From an uncultured Collinsella sp. (GTDB lineage Bacteria > Actinomycetota > Coriobacteriia > Coriobacteriales > Coriobacteriaceae), in assembly GCA_902470895.1 (NCBI GenBank), contig CABRID010000013.1, forward strand, positions 1 through 26,329: a stretch of 26,329 nt of DNA. Reading direction: 5' to 3'. The notes beneath the pieces were generated by a model. That model worked only from the letters and a program-made list of their open reading frames with translations, did no database searches and was not told where the DNA came from. Below, in pieces: positions 1 through 7,465 of the stretch. Position 1 is the stretch's first letter, and each line of letters opens with the position of its first letter. The position numbers were made by a program, and so were the translations under genes.

Positions 1-108
1 ACGCCGGCGCCCGATGGGGAGACGGCGAGTTAGCCGGCAGGTCGGCATGTCAATCCTGGTCTAACAGAGCCTATTAAAAAGCCAATTTCGAGATGGGTCG
101 TGATAAGA
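1..108. other. Window edge, no supported gene
   Basis: No gene can be supported here. Short frames that end at 33 (TAG) and near 75 (TAA) could be the tail of an upstream gene cut by the window edge, but they are too short to recognise. No clear promoter for the following DegV gene is visible; an A-rich stretch near 74-80 is the only AT-rich segment. Confidence 0.4.
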
Positions 109-963
109 ATGGGCAAGTACGTAATCGTGGTTGAATCTGGGTCGGATGTGACGCCGGAGCTCTGCGAGCGCTACGGCATCGTGCGCGTGCCCATGCATGT
201 CACGATTGGTGACGAGACCGTCGAGGACGGTTCGATCGATCCGCTCGAGATTTATTCACGCTGCAACGAGTTTGGCGTAATGCCCAAGACCAGCGGCTGC
301 GCGCCTGCGGATTTTGCTCACGTGTACGACCGTATCCACGCCGAGCAGCCCGATGCGACCATTCTGCATCTTGCGTATTCCGAGGCCACGACCTGCTCGC
401 ATCAATCATCGAAGATCGCCGCCAAGGGCCGCGACTACGTCTACTCCATGGACACGCGTTTTGTCTCGGTGGGCCAGTCGCTCGTTGTCGTCGAGACCGC
501 CAAATACATCGAGGCTCACCCCGATGCCACCGTCGACGAGATCTTCGCCTTCGCGAACTCCGTCATGGACCGCGTGCTGCTGGGCTTTGTTCCTACCGAT
601 CTTGCCTTCCTTAAGGCGGGCGGTCGCTTGTCCAACATGGCATTCCTTGGTGCCCATCTGCTCAAGATTAAGCCCTGCATTGAGGTAACGGGCGGCAAGT
701 TCGTGGCAACCAAGAAGTTCCGCGGCTCTATGCTCAAATGCGCCCGTGCTTTTATTGACCACATGGTTGCGAAGGGCGAGATTGACTACTCGCACATTGG
801 CCTGGCGTATTCGGTGGGCCTTTCCCAGGAGCTGCGCGATGACATGGAAGTCTATGCGCATGACCTGGGCTTTAGGGACGTTACCTGGACTCAGGTCGGC
901 GGCGTCATCTCGAGCCATTGCGGCCCGACCGCCTTCGGTGCGGTGCTCACGCTTAAGGCGTAG
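109..963 (+). CDS. DegV family fatty-acid-binding protein
   Basis: This encodes a 284-residue DegV protein. Proteins of this family (FakB-type) bind a fatty acid and present it to a fatty-acid kinase for phospholipid synthesis; the kinase is not in this window. The sequence shows the usual two-domain layout: an N-terminal start resembling family members (VIVVESGSD, residues 5-13), the PKTS motif at about 59-62 that contacts the lipid carboxylate, a GGRLS segment followed by LLKIKPCIEV in the middle, and a C-terminal HCGPTAFG equivalent to the family's HxGPGAxG. I chose ATG 109 because it aligns with family starts; a GTG at 100 in the same frame is possible and no strong ribosome site separates them. 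A terminator-like hairpin follows at 994-1031, so it is probably a single-gene unit. Which lipid it binds cannot be told. Confidence 0.9.
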   Translation: MGKYVIVVESGSDVTPELCERYGIVRVPMHVTIGDETVEDGSIDPLEIYSRCNEFGVMPKTSGCAPADFAHVYDRIHAEQPDATILHLAYSEATTCSHQSSKIAAKGRDYVYSMDTRFVSVGQSLVVVETAKYIEAHPDATVDEIFAFANSVMDRVLLGFVPTDLAFLKAGGRLSNMAFLGAHLLKIKPCIEVTGGKFVATKKFRGSMLKCARAFIDHMVAKGEIDYSHIGLAYSVGLSQELRDDMEVYAHDLGFRDVTWTQVGGVISSHCGPTAFGAVLTLKA

Positions 964-993
964 GGCCTGGCGTCTATCGATTTCTATTGCTTC

Positions 994-1031
994 GGCGGCG
1001 AGCGGGTTGCGACAACCTTCCCGCCGCTTTT
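994..1031 (+). terminator. Intrinsic terminator after degV gene
   Basis: GCGGCG pairs with CGCCGC around an inner GGTTG/CAACC stem with a CGA loop, and four T follow. It lies about 30 bases after the DegV stop codon. Confidence 0.65.
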
Positions 1032-1150
1032 GCGTGGAGTCAAATAGGACGATCTAATTGACCGCTAAACCGTTTCGCCATCAGGCGTATGGGCTAGAAT
1101 GGCTCTGGCATTTTAATTGACAAAAACCAAAGAGAGGCAAGGTTGCGGGA

Positions 1151-1969
1151 ATGGCTGAGATGACGCTTGAGGGTGTGGATGCTCATCCTGAGGACTCTGC
1201 GTATGCCCTGGGTCGCGTGCATTCGATCGAGACGATGGGAACGGTCGACGGACCCGGCATCCGCTTTGTGGTGTTTGTTCAGGGCTGTCCCATGCGCTGT
1301 GCGTATTGCCACAATCCCGATACCTGGTCTGTTAACGGCGGCACTATGGTGACCGTGGAGCACCTGATGGACGAGTTCCGGAGCAACCATGAGTTCTATC
1401 GCAGTGGCGGCATTACCGTTTCGGGCGGCGAACCGCTCCTGCAGCCCGAGTTTTTGGCCGACCTGTTCCGTGCAATGCACAACAACCCCGATGGCCGCGT
1501 GCATACCTGCCTAGACAGCTGCGGATATGCGTTTGACCCCAACCACCCCGAGAAGTTCGACGCTGTGCTCAACGAGACCGATATGGTGCTGCTCGACATT
1601 AAGCATGCCAATCCGGTTGAGCACAAAAAGTTGACCGGATGCGATCCTGCGCGCATTCTGGCGTTTGGCGATGAGCTTGCCCGTCGCAAGATTAAGGTTG
1701 TTATTCGCCACGTGGTGGTGCCGGGCATTACCGACACGGTGGAGGAGTGTGAGGCGCTCGGCCGCTTGATTGCCCCGTGGCACAACGTGGTGGGCCTGGA
1801 AATGCTGCCGTATCACACCATGGGTGTCGTCAAATATGAGCAGCTGGGGATCCCCTATAAGCTCGAGGGCGTGCCCCAGATGGATACCGCGCGCATGCCC
1901 GAGCTGCGCAACGCCGTCATGACTGGCATGAAAAAGCGCCGCGCCGAACTCAAAAACGCCATCGGCTAG
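1151..1969 (+). CDS. pflA: Pyruvate formate-lyase activating enzyme
   Basis: A 272-residue radical SAM enzyme that generates the glycyl radical on pyruvate formate-lyase, enabling anaerobic cleavage of pyruvate to formate and acetyl-CoA. The CxxxCxxC cluster ligands are C46, C50 and C53 (GCPMRCAYCHNPDTW), followed by the SAM-binding SGGEP at 91-95. The sequence IETMGTVDGPGIRFVVFVQG upstream of the cysteines is typical of PflA proper rather than of other glycyl-radical activases, and no extra ferredoxin insert is present. ATG 1151 has AGAGG/AAGG-like bases 9 to 15 nt upstream. The pflB partner is not in the window, so the gene stands alone between DegV and a repeat pair. Two REP-like hairpins begin one base after the stop codon and may serve as its 3' end. 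Confidence 0.93.
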   Translation: MAEMTLEGVDAHPEDSAYALGRVHSIETMGTVDGPGIRFVVFVQGCPMRCAYCHNPDTWSVNGGTMVTVEHLMDEFRSNHEFYRSGGITVSGGEPLLQPEFLADLFRAMHNNPDGRVHTCLDSCGYAFDPNHPEKFDAVLNETDMVLLDIKHANPVEHKKLTGCDPARILAFGDELARRKIKVVIRHVVVPGITDTVEECEALGRLIAPWHNVVGLEMLPYHTMGVVKYEQLGIPYKLEGVPQMDTARMPELRNAVMTGMKKRRAELKNAIG

Positions 1970-1970
1970 C

Positions 1971-2080
1971 GGCACTCATTGGGGACAGACTTAATTGAGT
2001 GCCCCCGGGCACCTAGTTGATTGCAGGGCACTCATTGGGGACAGACTTAAATGAGTGCCCCTGGGCACCTAGTTGATTGC
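1971..2080. repeat. Tandem pair of REP-like palindromes
   Basis: Two direct copies (1971-2026 and 2027-2080, period 56) match at 52 of 54 positions. Each is itself a hairpin: GGCACTCATT pairs with AATGAGTGCC around a GGGGACAGACTT loop, exactly in copy 2 and with one mismatch in copy 1. The GGGACAG core recurs near 18140. The pair starts one base after the pflA stop codon. It resembles the REP sequences dispersed by RAYT transposases, but no transposase is present here. Confidence 0.8.
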
Positions 2081-2268
2081 TAAAGAGCCCCGTCCTTAAA
2101 AGACTGCTCTCTGGGTTGCGGTGAGATGCGCAACAGAATCGTGTCATTTGGATAAATACGCTTGTGGTTTCTTTAAAGACACCTTAAACGCCGCTGAATA
2201 TCTTTGGAAAGAAATGCCTGCTCGGTATCATACTGCTCGTATATAAACGGTGGCAGTCAGGAGACCAC
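2081..2268. other. Intergenic leader before bla-like gene
   Basis: This stretch has no coding frame worth calling. It contains a candidate promoter (see 2204-2231) and an A/T-rich run near 2140-2250. I see no riboswitch or further repeat. Confidence 0.4.
2204..2231 (+). promoter_or_regulatory. Candidate sigma-70 promoter
   Basis: TTGGAA (2204-2209), a 16-bp spacer and TATCAT (2226-2231) lie about 40 bases before the GTG start at 2269. This is a match by eye only. Confidence 0.3.
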
Positions 2269-3387
2269 GTGCGAAACATCGCATCGCGGGACGAGTATGT
2301 GCCGCAGCATGGCAGCAGATATAAGACGAAGGGCACGTCTTCGCGTGGCCTTGCCGGCGCTCGCATCCGCGTGAGGAAGATTGCCGCCATTGGGATGCTA
2401 ACGTCGGCGGTTATTATCCTCGGAATTACCGTTAAAACCTACGCCTCGGAGCGAACGGCACATTCAGATGCGTCAACGGTACAGACGCAAAACAAAAAGG
2501 TCTCTGAATCTAAAGTCACCGCAAGTCAAACCCTGTCGACAGCGAACCTCAAGACGGGGCTTTCGAAGGCGGACTTTAACGATATTCCCTCAGGCGATAC
2601 CGTGCAGACCTTCTCACTGGTTGATGACCAGATCCTCGCCCTGGAGGATGAGAACCTCGCCGCACTCCAGAATGCGCTTGACCAGGCGCAGGAGCTGGGC
2701 GACGTGGGTGTAGTGTTCTACGACCTATCGAGCGGTAGGGGCGTGACGTATAACGCCGATGTCGAGGTGTATGGAGCGAGCAGCTACAAAGCGTTGTATG
2801 CGCTCTATATTTGCGAGACGTTGGTCGAATCGGGGCGGGTGTCGCTCGATGGGCCTTTAGCCACGTATGGTGGTTGCAGCATGGGCTGGCAGACGGTGCG
2901 CGACCTTATCGAGAATGCCGTCGCCAACTCAGACAACGATTCGTTTATCGCGTTACGCGCGGCGTTTGACCATGATGGCTATGAGGATTGGATTGCCAAT
3001 CTGGGTGTTGATGACGAAACGGCACTGAATCCGATGAATGATTTTCCGACCTACTGCCCGCGCACTTCTGCGAGGTTATGGCGCGAGATGAGCGAGTATC
3101 TGAGCATGGATACCGAGACTTCACAGTGGTTGTCAGGCCTTTTGGCATCAACATCGCGCTCGTTTATTCGCGATGGCATTGCGGACGAGCAGGTTTTGGT
3201 GCGCAACAAGGCAGGCTGGATTAGCGAGGATGGTTGCTATTCGACATGCGATGCAGGCCTCATCGACATCGATGGCCGTACCTATGTCATGAGCGTCATG
3301 ACATCGATGCCATGGAGTGACCGTTCGAGCGAGGTTACGGCCGCGATTGCAAAGGCTCTGTTTGATACGCGAGCTGCACTGGCTTAG
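2269..3387 (+). CDS. Membrane-anchored class A beta-lactamase-fold serine hydrolase
   Basis: This 372-residue protein has a basic N terminus, one hydrophobic segment (about 38-58) that serves as signal anchor or uncleaved signal, a Ser/Thr-rich linker, and a beta-lactamase2-type domain from about residue 120. All hallmark motifs are seen in order: S171-x-x-K174 (SSYK), S221-D222-N223, E250-TAL-N254 and K314-A-G316 (KAG in place of KTG). E250/N254 corresponds to E166/N170 of TEM-type enzymes, the pair that activates the deacylating water. The fold is therefore clear, but its substrate is not: many Gram-positive homologues act on cell-wall peptides or have unknown roles. The GTG start at 2269 has GGAG seven bases upstream. 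It is a single gene with its own candidate promoter. Resistance to beta-lactams should not be assumed from this sequence. Confidence 0.85.
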   Translation: MRNIASRDEYVPQHGSRYKTKGTSSRGLAGARIRVRKIAAIGMLTSAVIILGITVKTYASERTAHSDASTVQTQNKKVSESKVTASQTLSTANLKTGLSKADFNDIPSGDTVQTFSLVDDQILALEDENLAALQNALDQAQELGDVGVVFYDLSSGRGVTYNADVEVYGASSYKALYALYICETLVESGRVSLDGPLATYGGCSMGWQTVRDLIENAVANSDNDSFIALRAAFDHDGYEDWIANLGVDDETALNPMNDFPTYCPRTSARLWREMSEYLSMDTETSQWLSGLLASTSRSFIRDGIADEQVLVRNKAGWISEDGCYSTCDAGLIDIDGRTYVMSVMTSMPWSDRSSEVTAAIAKALFDTRAALA

Positions 3388-3465
3388 CGTGTTCGTTTGG
3401 CGAGGTCAAACAAAATGCTGGTACCATACCTTGGTTGAGAATTTCGTATAGGTTTGGGGAATGGT

Positions 3466-4206
3466 ATGGCTACCATCGCGATTATCGGTGCGCTCGAAAA
3501 AGAGATCATGCAGATTAAGGAAGAGCTGAGCGACGTTTGCGAGGCACGGGAGGCGGGCTTGACCGTTGTGAGCGGTGAGCTCGACGGCCTGACAGTTGTC
3601 GCCACAACGGCGGGCATGGGCACGGTGAACGCCGCTGCTGCAACACAGCACCTCATTAGCAAGTATGCTCCGCAGGCTGTTGTGTTTTCGGGCATTGCGG
3701 GCGGTTTGAACCCCAAGCTCCATATCGACGACGTGGTCATTGGCAAACGCCTACGCTATCTGGATACCGATACCGCGCTTATCGCCGAGTCCGCACCGGG
3801 GCTCGAGGAGTTTGGCTCGACGCCCGCGCTGGTCGATATTGCCGCCGACGTGCTTGCTGAGCGTGGGTTTGTTGACGCTTCGAAAAATGCAGTCGCTTCG
3901 AACGAGGGCACCAAGCAGTTCCTGGTCGGCACGATTGCCACGGGTAACCGCTTTGTGACGGGCGCCACCATGCGCAATGACGCTATCGAGGCGACGCATG
4001 CCGATTGTGTCGGCATGGAGGGCGCGGCAATTGCCCATGTCGCAACCAAAAATGGTGTCGATTGCCTGGTGTTGCGCGCTATCAGCGATAATTGTGACGA
4101 GGCGTACGATGCAATTTGCGAGCGCGAGTTCGATCTGTTCGAGTACGCGCGTGTCGCAAGTGACATCACGCTCGATATCGTCCGCCGCATTGCCGCTGCG
4201 CAATAG
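3466..4206 (+). CDS. mtnN: 5'-methylthioadenosine/S-adenosylhomocysteine nucleosidase
   Basis: This encodes a 246-residue phosphorylase-superfamily nucleosidase. It hydrolyses methylthioadenosine and S-adenosylhomocysteine to adenine and the thioribose products, which removes SAM by-products and feeds methionine salvage and LuxS. Seen residues match the catalytic set: E13 in IIGALEKEI, E186 in GMEGAAIAHVA and D209 in RAISDN, with the FSGIAGGLNP glycine loop at about 75-84. ATG 3466 was chosen over the in-frame TTG at 3454 because the protein then starts MATIAIIGA as in homologues and a GGGGA sits five bases upstream. The length is close to the family norm of about 230. EngB follows after 38 bases, so the two are probably co-transcribed, although their functions are unrelated. 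Confidence 0.93.
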   Translation: MATIAIIGALEKEIMQIKEELSDVCEAREAGLTVVSGELDGLTVVATTAGMGTVNAAAATQHLISKYAPQAVVFSGIAGGLNPKLHIDDVVIGKRLRYLDTDTALIAESAPGLEEFGSTPALVDIAADVLAERGFVDASKNAVASNEGTKQFLVGTIATGNRFVTGATMRNDAIEATHADCVGMEGAAIAHVATKNGVDCLVLRAISDNCDEAYDAICEREFDLFEYARVASDITLDIVRRIAAAQ

Positions 4207-4244
4207 CGCGTCTATTTGTAAGAACCTACGACCAAGGAGTGTCC

Positions 4245-4835
4245 ATGGCCGATTCCATTAACTACCAGCTTGCCAAGTTCGTCGCCAGCTATGGCAAGGT
4301 TTCGCAGATTCCCGAGTCCACCTGCCCCGAGGTGAGCTTCGTTGGCCGCTCAAATGTGGGCAAGTCGTCCATCATGAACAAGCTCTTTGGCCGCAAGAAT
4401 CTGGTCAAGGTTTCGAGCACGCCGGGCAAGACGAGCAACATCAATTTCTTCGAGGCCGACGACGTGCATTTCGTGGACCTGCCGGGTTACGGTTTCGCCC
4501 GTCGCTCCAAGGCCGAGCGCGACCGCTGGGCCGAGCTTATCGGCGACTTTTTCGACTCCGAGCGCAGCTTTAACTTGGTCGTCTCGCTGGTGGACATTCG
4601 TCACGATCCCAGCAAGCTCGATCATGACATGATCGACTACCTGCAGGGCAATGAGTTCAACTTTATCGTCTGCCTCACCAAGGCCGACAAGCTCAGTCGC
4701 ACCCAGCAGGCCCGCCAGGCAGCAGCCATCAAAAAGCAGCTCAACGTTCCGGCCGAGAACGTAATCATCACAAGCTCCCAGACCGGCACCGGCATCGACG
4801 AACTCAAAAAGCGCATCGCCGAGGCTTGCCTCTAG
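4245..4835 (+). CDS. engB: Ribosome biogenesis GTP-binding protein EngB/YsxC
   Basis: A 196-residue TRAFAC GTPase of the EngB/YihA family, which binds the large ribosomal subunit late in assembly and is essential in many bacteria. The GTPase motifs are complete: G1 GRSNVGKS (34-41), G2 threonine in TPGKT (59-63), G3 DLPG (78-81, continuing as YGFA, an EngB hallmark), G4 TKAD (145-148) and G5 around SSQTG (177-181). ATG 4245 lies five bases after AAGGAG; the GTG at 4239 overlaps that ribosome site and is unlikely. It probably shares a transcript with the upstream nucleosidase. The next gene along is a DUF3990 module separated by a strong inverted repeat that could end this transcript. Confidence 0.95.
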   Translation: MADSINYQLAKFVASYGKVSQIPESTCPEVSFVGRSNVGKSSIMNKLFGRKNLVKVSSTPGKTSNINFFEADDVHFVDLPGYGFARRSKAERDRWAELIGDFFDSERSFNLVVSLVDIRHDPSKLDHDMIDYLQGNEFNFIVCLTKADKLSRTQQARQAAAIKKQLNVPAENVIITSSQTGTGIDELKKRIAEACL

Positions 4836-4844
4836 TAAGGGTTC

Positions 4845-4872
4845 TTGGCAGGCAATAGTTTGCATCTATCTA
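4845..4872 (+). promoter_or_regulatory. Candidate promoter of DUF3990-HTH operon
   Basis: TTGGCA (4845-4850), a 16-bp spacer and TATCTA (4867-4872) directly abut the inverted repeat at 4872-4918. Transcripts from it would start inside the first dyad, an arrangement suited to repression. An alternative, TTGGTA at 4893 with TATTTT at 4916, would start within the ribosome site and is less likely. Confidence 0.35.
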
Positions 4873-4918
4873 TATCACCCCAGTGATAGTTATTGGTACA
4901 CTATCACTGGGGTGATAT
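4872..4918. promoter_or_regulatory. Perfect 18-bp inverted repeat, operator or terminator
   Basis: ATATCACCCCAGTGATAG (4872-4889) is repeated exactly in inverted form at 4901-4918. Each arm also contains a smaller dyad, TATCAC-N4-GTGATA, so two operator-like half-sites are present 29 bases apart. A run of five T follows the second arm, so as RNA it would make a strong terminator for engB. Its place just before the DUF3990 ribosome site, next to a gene pair with an HTH protein, favours an autoregulatory operator. Both roles may hold. Confidence 0.7.
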
Positions 4919-4936
4919 TTTTGTTTGGAGGTCGAT

Positions 4937-5620
4937 ATGGAGCTTTGGCACGGGTCGGAGGTTGTTGTCGAGCATCCGTCGTTGGATAAATGCAGACAAT
5001 TCAATGACTATGGGTGTGGGTTTTATTGCACGCCACATGAGGAAATGGCAATGGAGTGGGCATGTCGGACTGAGTCTGATGGCATTGCAAATCGATATGA
5101 GCTCGATATGGATGGTCTCGCAGTCTTGGATTTGGAGTCCGGGGAGTTTTCAATTCTCAATTGGCTTGCGATTTTGGCTAACAATAGGGAGTTCAATGTT
5201 TCGACACCGCTGGCGCGCGAAGGACTTCGCTATCTGCTGGATAACTGCCTGATTGATATTTCTCCCTATGACGTAATTCGAGGTTATCGCGCCGACGACT
5301 CCTATTTTTCGTTTGCAAGACAGTTTGTCAGCGGCATGATCTCGCTCAGGCAGCTGCAACGTATCATGCGCTTGGGTGATTTGGGTATCCAATATGCTCT
5401 TATGAGCGAGTGCGCATTTTCGGCGATTAGATTCTGCGATTGGAAGCAGGCTTTGGGGTCTGAGTTTTATCCCAAGCGTTTTGAGCGAGAGCAGAATGCT
5501 CGACGCAAATACTTGGATACGGTTAACGGGTTCGATTCCGAAGGTATCGACATTAGGGATTTAATGGCAGGGAGGGTTGATTTAAATGATCCAAGAGTTA
5601 ACGGATTGTGGGCCGAGTAG
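4937..5620 (+). CDS. DUF3990 domain protein, putative toxin
   Basis: This 227-residue protein matches the DUF3990 pattern. It starts MELWHGS, has the core FNDYGCGFYCTPHEEMAMEWA (residues 22-42), and carries the later signature DVIRGYRADDSYFSFARQF followed by an Ile/Leu helix and an LGIQYALMSECAFSAIRF stretch. The H-G-S and G-x-F-Y elements recall the nucleotide-binding motifs of ADP-ribosyltransferases; that relation is inference. DUF3990 genes are usually found in small accessory modules with a short partner or an HTH gene, as here. ATG 4937 follows GGAGG (4927-4931) by five bases. The last 35 bases overlap the next gene, indicating translational coupling. Base composition is more AT-rich than the neighbours, consistent with horizontal gain. 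Toxicity is not shown by the sequence. Confidence 0.75.
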   Translation: MELWHGSEVVVEHPSLDKCRQFNDYGCGFYCTPHEEMAMEWACRTESDGIANRYELDMDGLAVLDLESGEFSILNWLAILANNREFNVSTPLAREGLRYLLDNCLIDISPYDVIRGYRADDSYFSFARQFVSGMISLRQLQRIMRLGDLGIQYALMSECAFSAIRFCDWKQALGSEFYPKRFEREQNARRKYLDTVNGFDSEGIDIRDLMAGRVDLNDPRVNGLWAE

Positions 5621-6284
5621 GACATACCCCGTCTACTACCTCGAGGATGCAATGAACAACCTCGGCGACTGCTTTGACTATGCCGTTAACGATTATGGAG
5701 CAGAAGGATCGGAAGTTGCTGAACTCTTTTGCCTGAGCGGCGTAGCTCGCGAGTTCGAACGCGGCAACGCATGGGTCGTATCGGGAAAATCGGGCGTTGA
5801 GCTGTTCGCGCTTATCGCTGAAAGGTCCGGCTATCAGAGCGGGTCTATACCGGATCGCACCTATCGTTTTGAGAAGACGCCAGAGTATTGGACAGGCTGG
5901 ATACTGGCATATCTGCAGTGGCGTTTAGGGGAGTCTTTCGAAGACCTGCTGCATGTCGTTCCGTTTGACGCACTGCGCAGTCTGTACTATCCCTGGCATG
6001 AAGCCTCGGAGGAACGCGTGGCTCGCCTCGTCTGCGATATGGCGAAAAAAGCGTCCAGGCAAACCAAACTTGCGTTAGCAAGAAAGAAGCTTAAGAAAAC
6101 CCAACAAGACCTGGCATACGAATCGGGCGTGTCCCTCCGCTCAATCCAAATGTACGAACAACGCCAGAGAAACATCAACGAAGCCTCGGTAACAACCGTA
6201 AGGGATATAGCAAAAGCCCTACACTGCAACATCGAAGACCTCCTAGAGCCAGTCTTCGAATACAAAGAAACCAGCGCCGCCTAA
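5586..6284 (+). CDS. Helix-turn-helix protein, putative antitoxin/regulator of DUF3990 gene
   Basis: A 232-residue protein with two parts. Residues 14-150 form an uncharacterised domain (YPVYYLEDAMNNLGDCFDYA, then WVVSGKSGVELFALI and WTGWILAYLQWRLG). Residues 161-221 form an XRE-type helix-turn-helix (LKKTQQDLAYESGVSLRSIQ, then ALHCNIEDLLEPVF). ATG 5586 lies ten bases after GGAGG (5571-5575) and inside the end of the DUF3990 gene, in another frame. The overlap and the operator-like dyads upstream of the first gene suggest that this protein represses its own operon and neutralises the first product. The N-terminal domain would then be the toxin-contacting part. This is inference from gene order; toxin-first order is less common than antitoxin-first. 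Third positions near 6120-6280 are notably A-rich compared with the chromosome genes. Confidence 0.7.
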   Translation: MIQELTDCGPSRTYPVYYLEDAMNNLGDCFDYAVNDYGAEGSEVAELFCLSGVAREFERGNAWVVSGKSGVELFALIAERSGYQSGSIPDRTYRFEKTPEYWTGWILAYLQWRLGESFEDLLHVVPFDALRSLYYPWHEASEERVARLVCDMAKKASRQTKLALARKKLKKTQQDLAYESGVSLRSIQMYEQRQRNINEASVTTVRDIAKALHCNIEDLLEPVFEYKETSAA

Positions 6285-6422
6285 ACCAGGCACGCAGCCG
6301 ATGCCCGCCTCTAGGAAGTGCTCCAGCCTAGCAAGAGCCCCTACCAATAAAAAGCCAAACTATCAGCCCGGCGACTTTCCAGAGCGTAGGTCCCTGTAGC
6401 CGCCGCCGGCGAAGTAAACATA
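6285..6422. other. Intergenic spacer before hairpin element
   Basis: No gene is seen. The bases at 6393-6405 (CCTGTAGCCGCCG) form a near-perfect inverted match to the end of thrB near 6563-6576, so they are the outermost arm of the adjacent hairpin element. Confidence 0.5.
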
Positions 6423-6549
6423 GGGGAGGCCAGGGGGCTTTGCCCCCAAATCTTTCCGCAGGACGGCAGGACCCCCGCCGCACGAAGTGCGCAGCGGGGG
6501 TCCTGCCATGTCCGAGGACGATTTGGGGGCAAAGCCCCCTGGCCTCCCC
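6423..6549 (-). repeat. Long hairpin element, copy A (3' of thrB)
   Basis: The outer arms (6423-6452 and 6520-6549) are perfectly complementary over 30 bp. Inside are conserved loop strands TTTCCGCAGGAC (6453-6464) and ATGTCCGAGGAC (6508-6519), then a 14-bp inner stem GGCAGGACCCCCGC with its complement, and an apical CGCAC-GAA-GTGCG hairpin. On the minus strand the element follows the thrB stop codon by about 21 bases. The same loop motifs occur in copies at 20208-20328 and 11878-12007 with different but paired stems. There is no T-run after the stem, so it is not a standard intrinsic terminator. Confidence 0.85.
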
Positions 6550-6570
6550 GGCGAGTATACGGGACGGCGA

Positions 6571-7452
6571 CTACAGGTATTCGATCTGGGCGCCTTCCGT
6601 GTCGCACGTCAGAATATGCGTATCACACTTAGGGAACTGCTCGCGCAGCTTGACCTGCAGGAACTTTGCCACGATGGTGTCGTCAGTCACGGCCATGAGA
6701 GTCGAGCCCGAGCCGCTGATCCAGATGGTCTTGGCGCCGCCGTTAAGGCAGGTGTCGCGCACGGCGTTGTAGTCGGGAATCAGACGGCGACGATAGGGTT
6801 CCTGGATGCGGTCGTCATTGGCGGCGGCAATCAGGTCGAGGTCACCAGTCTCCAAGCCGCGCGTCATGCCGGCGATGCGGCCCATCTGCCACACGGCGGT
6901 GGAGAGTGGAATCTCCTGCGGCACAACCTTGCGCGCCTCGCTCGTATGCACCTCGTAGGGCGGAATCACGGTAATAAAACGCAGGCGATCGCTCACCTCG
7001 TAGCGCAGGCACTGGGGGAGCGAATCGGTCGGCGTAAAGGAACAGACGGCGCCGCCCAGGATAGCGGGGGCGACGTTATCGGGATGGCCCTCGACTTCGG
7101 TGGCAATGCGAACCAGCTCGGCGCGGTCGACGGTGTGGCCTGTCAGTGCGGCGGCGGCCATAATGCCGGCGACGACGCAGGTGGAGCTGGAGCCCAGGCC
7201 GCGGGCGACGGGCACGTCGGTCTGGATGTCGATGGCAACGGGAAAAGCCGGCTCGCCCCATGCAGCCAGTGCATCGACAAAGCTCACGTAGACCAGGTTG
7301 TTCTCGTTTTGGAATTCCTCGGGGCAGCCCGTGATGGTGAGTTTGTCGGCGCGCTCGAAGGTGAAGTGCGAGTAGAGGCTGACGGCCATGCCGAGGGTAT
7401 CGTAGCCAATGCCCAAGTTGGCGCTTGTTGCTGGGACGGTGATCTTGATCAT
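6571..7452 (-). CDS. thrB: Homoserine kinase
   Basis: This 293-residue GHMP kinase phosphorylates L-homoserine with ATP, the step before threonine synthase. It begins MIKITVPATSANLGIGYDTL, the typical ThrB opening, and carries the GHMP phosphate loop VPVARGLGSSS (80-90). A C-terminal ISGSGSTLMA matches the third GHMP motif. The length fits the family of about 300. The ATG at 7452 is preceded on the minus strand by AGGAGG six bases away. thrC lies upstream on the same strand but is separated by its own terminator and a hairpin (7466-7577) placed directly before the ribosome site, so the two genes may be expressed separately. Its last codons take part in the outermost pairing of hairpin element A. 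Confidence 0.95.
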   Translation of the reverse strand: MIKITVPATSANLGIGYDTLGMAVSLYSHFTFERADKLTITGCPEEFQNENNLVYVSFVDALAAWGEPAFPVAIDIQTDVPVARGLGSSSTCVVAGIMAAAALTGHTVDRAELVRIATEVEGHPDNVAPAILGGAVCSFTPTDSLPQCLRYEVSDRLRFITVIPPYEVHTSEARKVVPQEIPLSTAVWQMGRIAGMTRGLETGDLDLIAAANDDRIQEPYRRRLIPDYNAVRDTCLNGGAKTIWISGSGSTLMAVTDDTIVAKFLQVKLREQFPKCDTHILTCDTEGAQIEYL

Positions 7453-7465
7453 GTGAGTCCTCCTG

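Noticed and set aside
6423..6549. Hairpin elements as integron attC sites
   Set aside because: attC sites also fold and follow genes, but the core GTTRRRY/RYYYAAC ends are absent, the stems are perfect without the extrahelical bases, and the genes are core metabolic genes; no integrase is seen.
6423..6549. Hairpin elements as ordinary intrinsic terminators
   Set aside because: No T-run follows any of the three, and the conserved internal loops would serve no purpose in a plain terminator.
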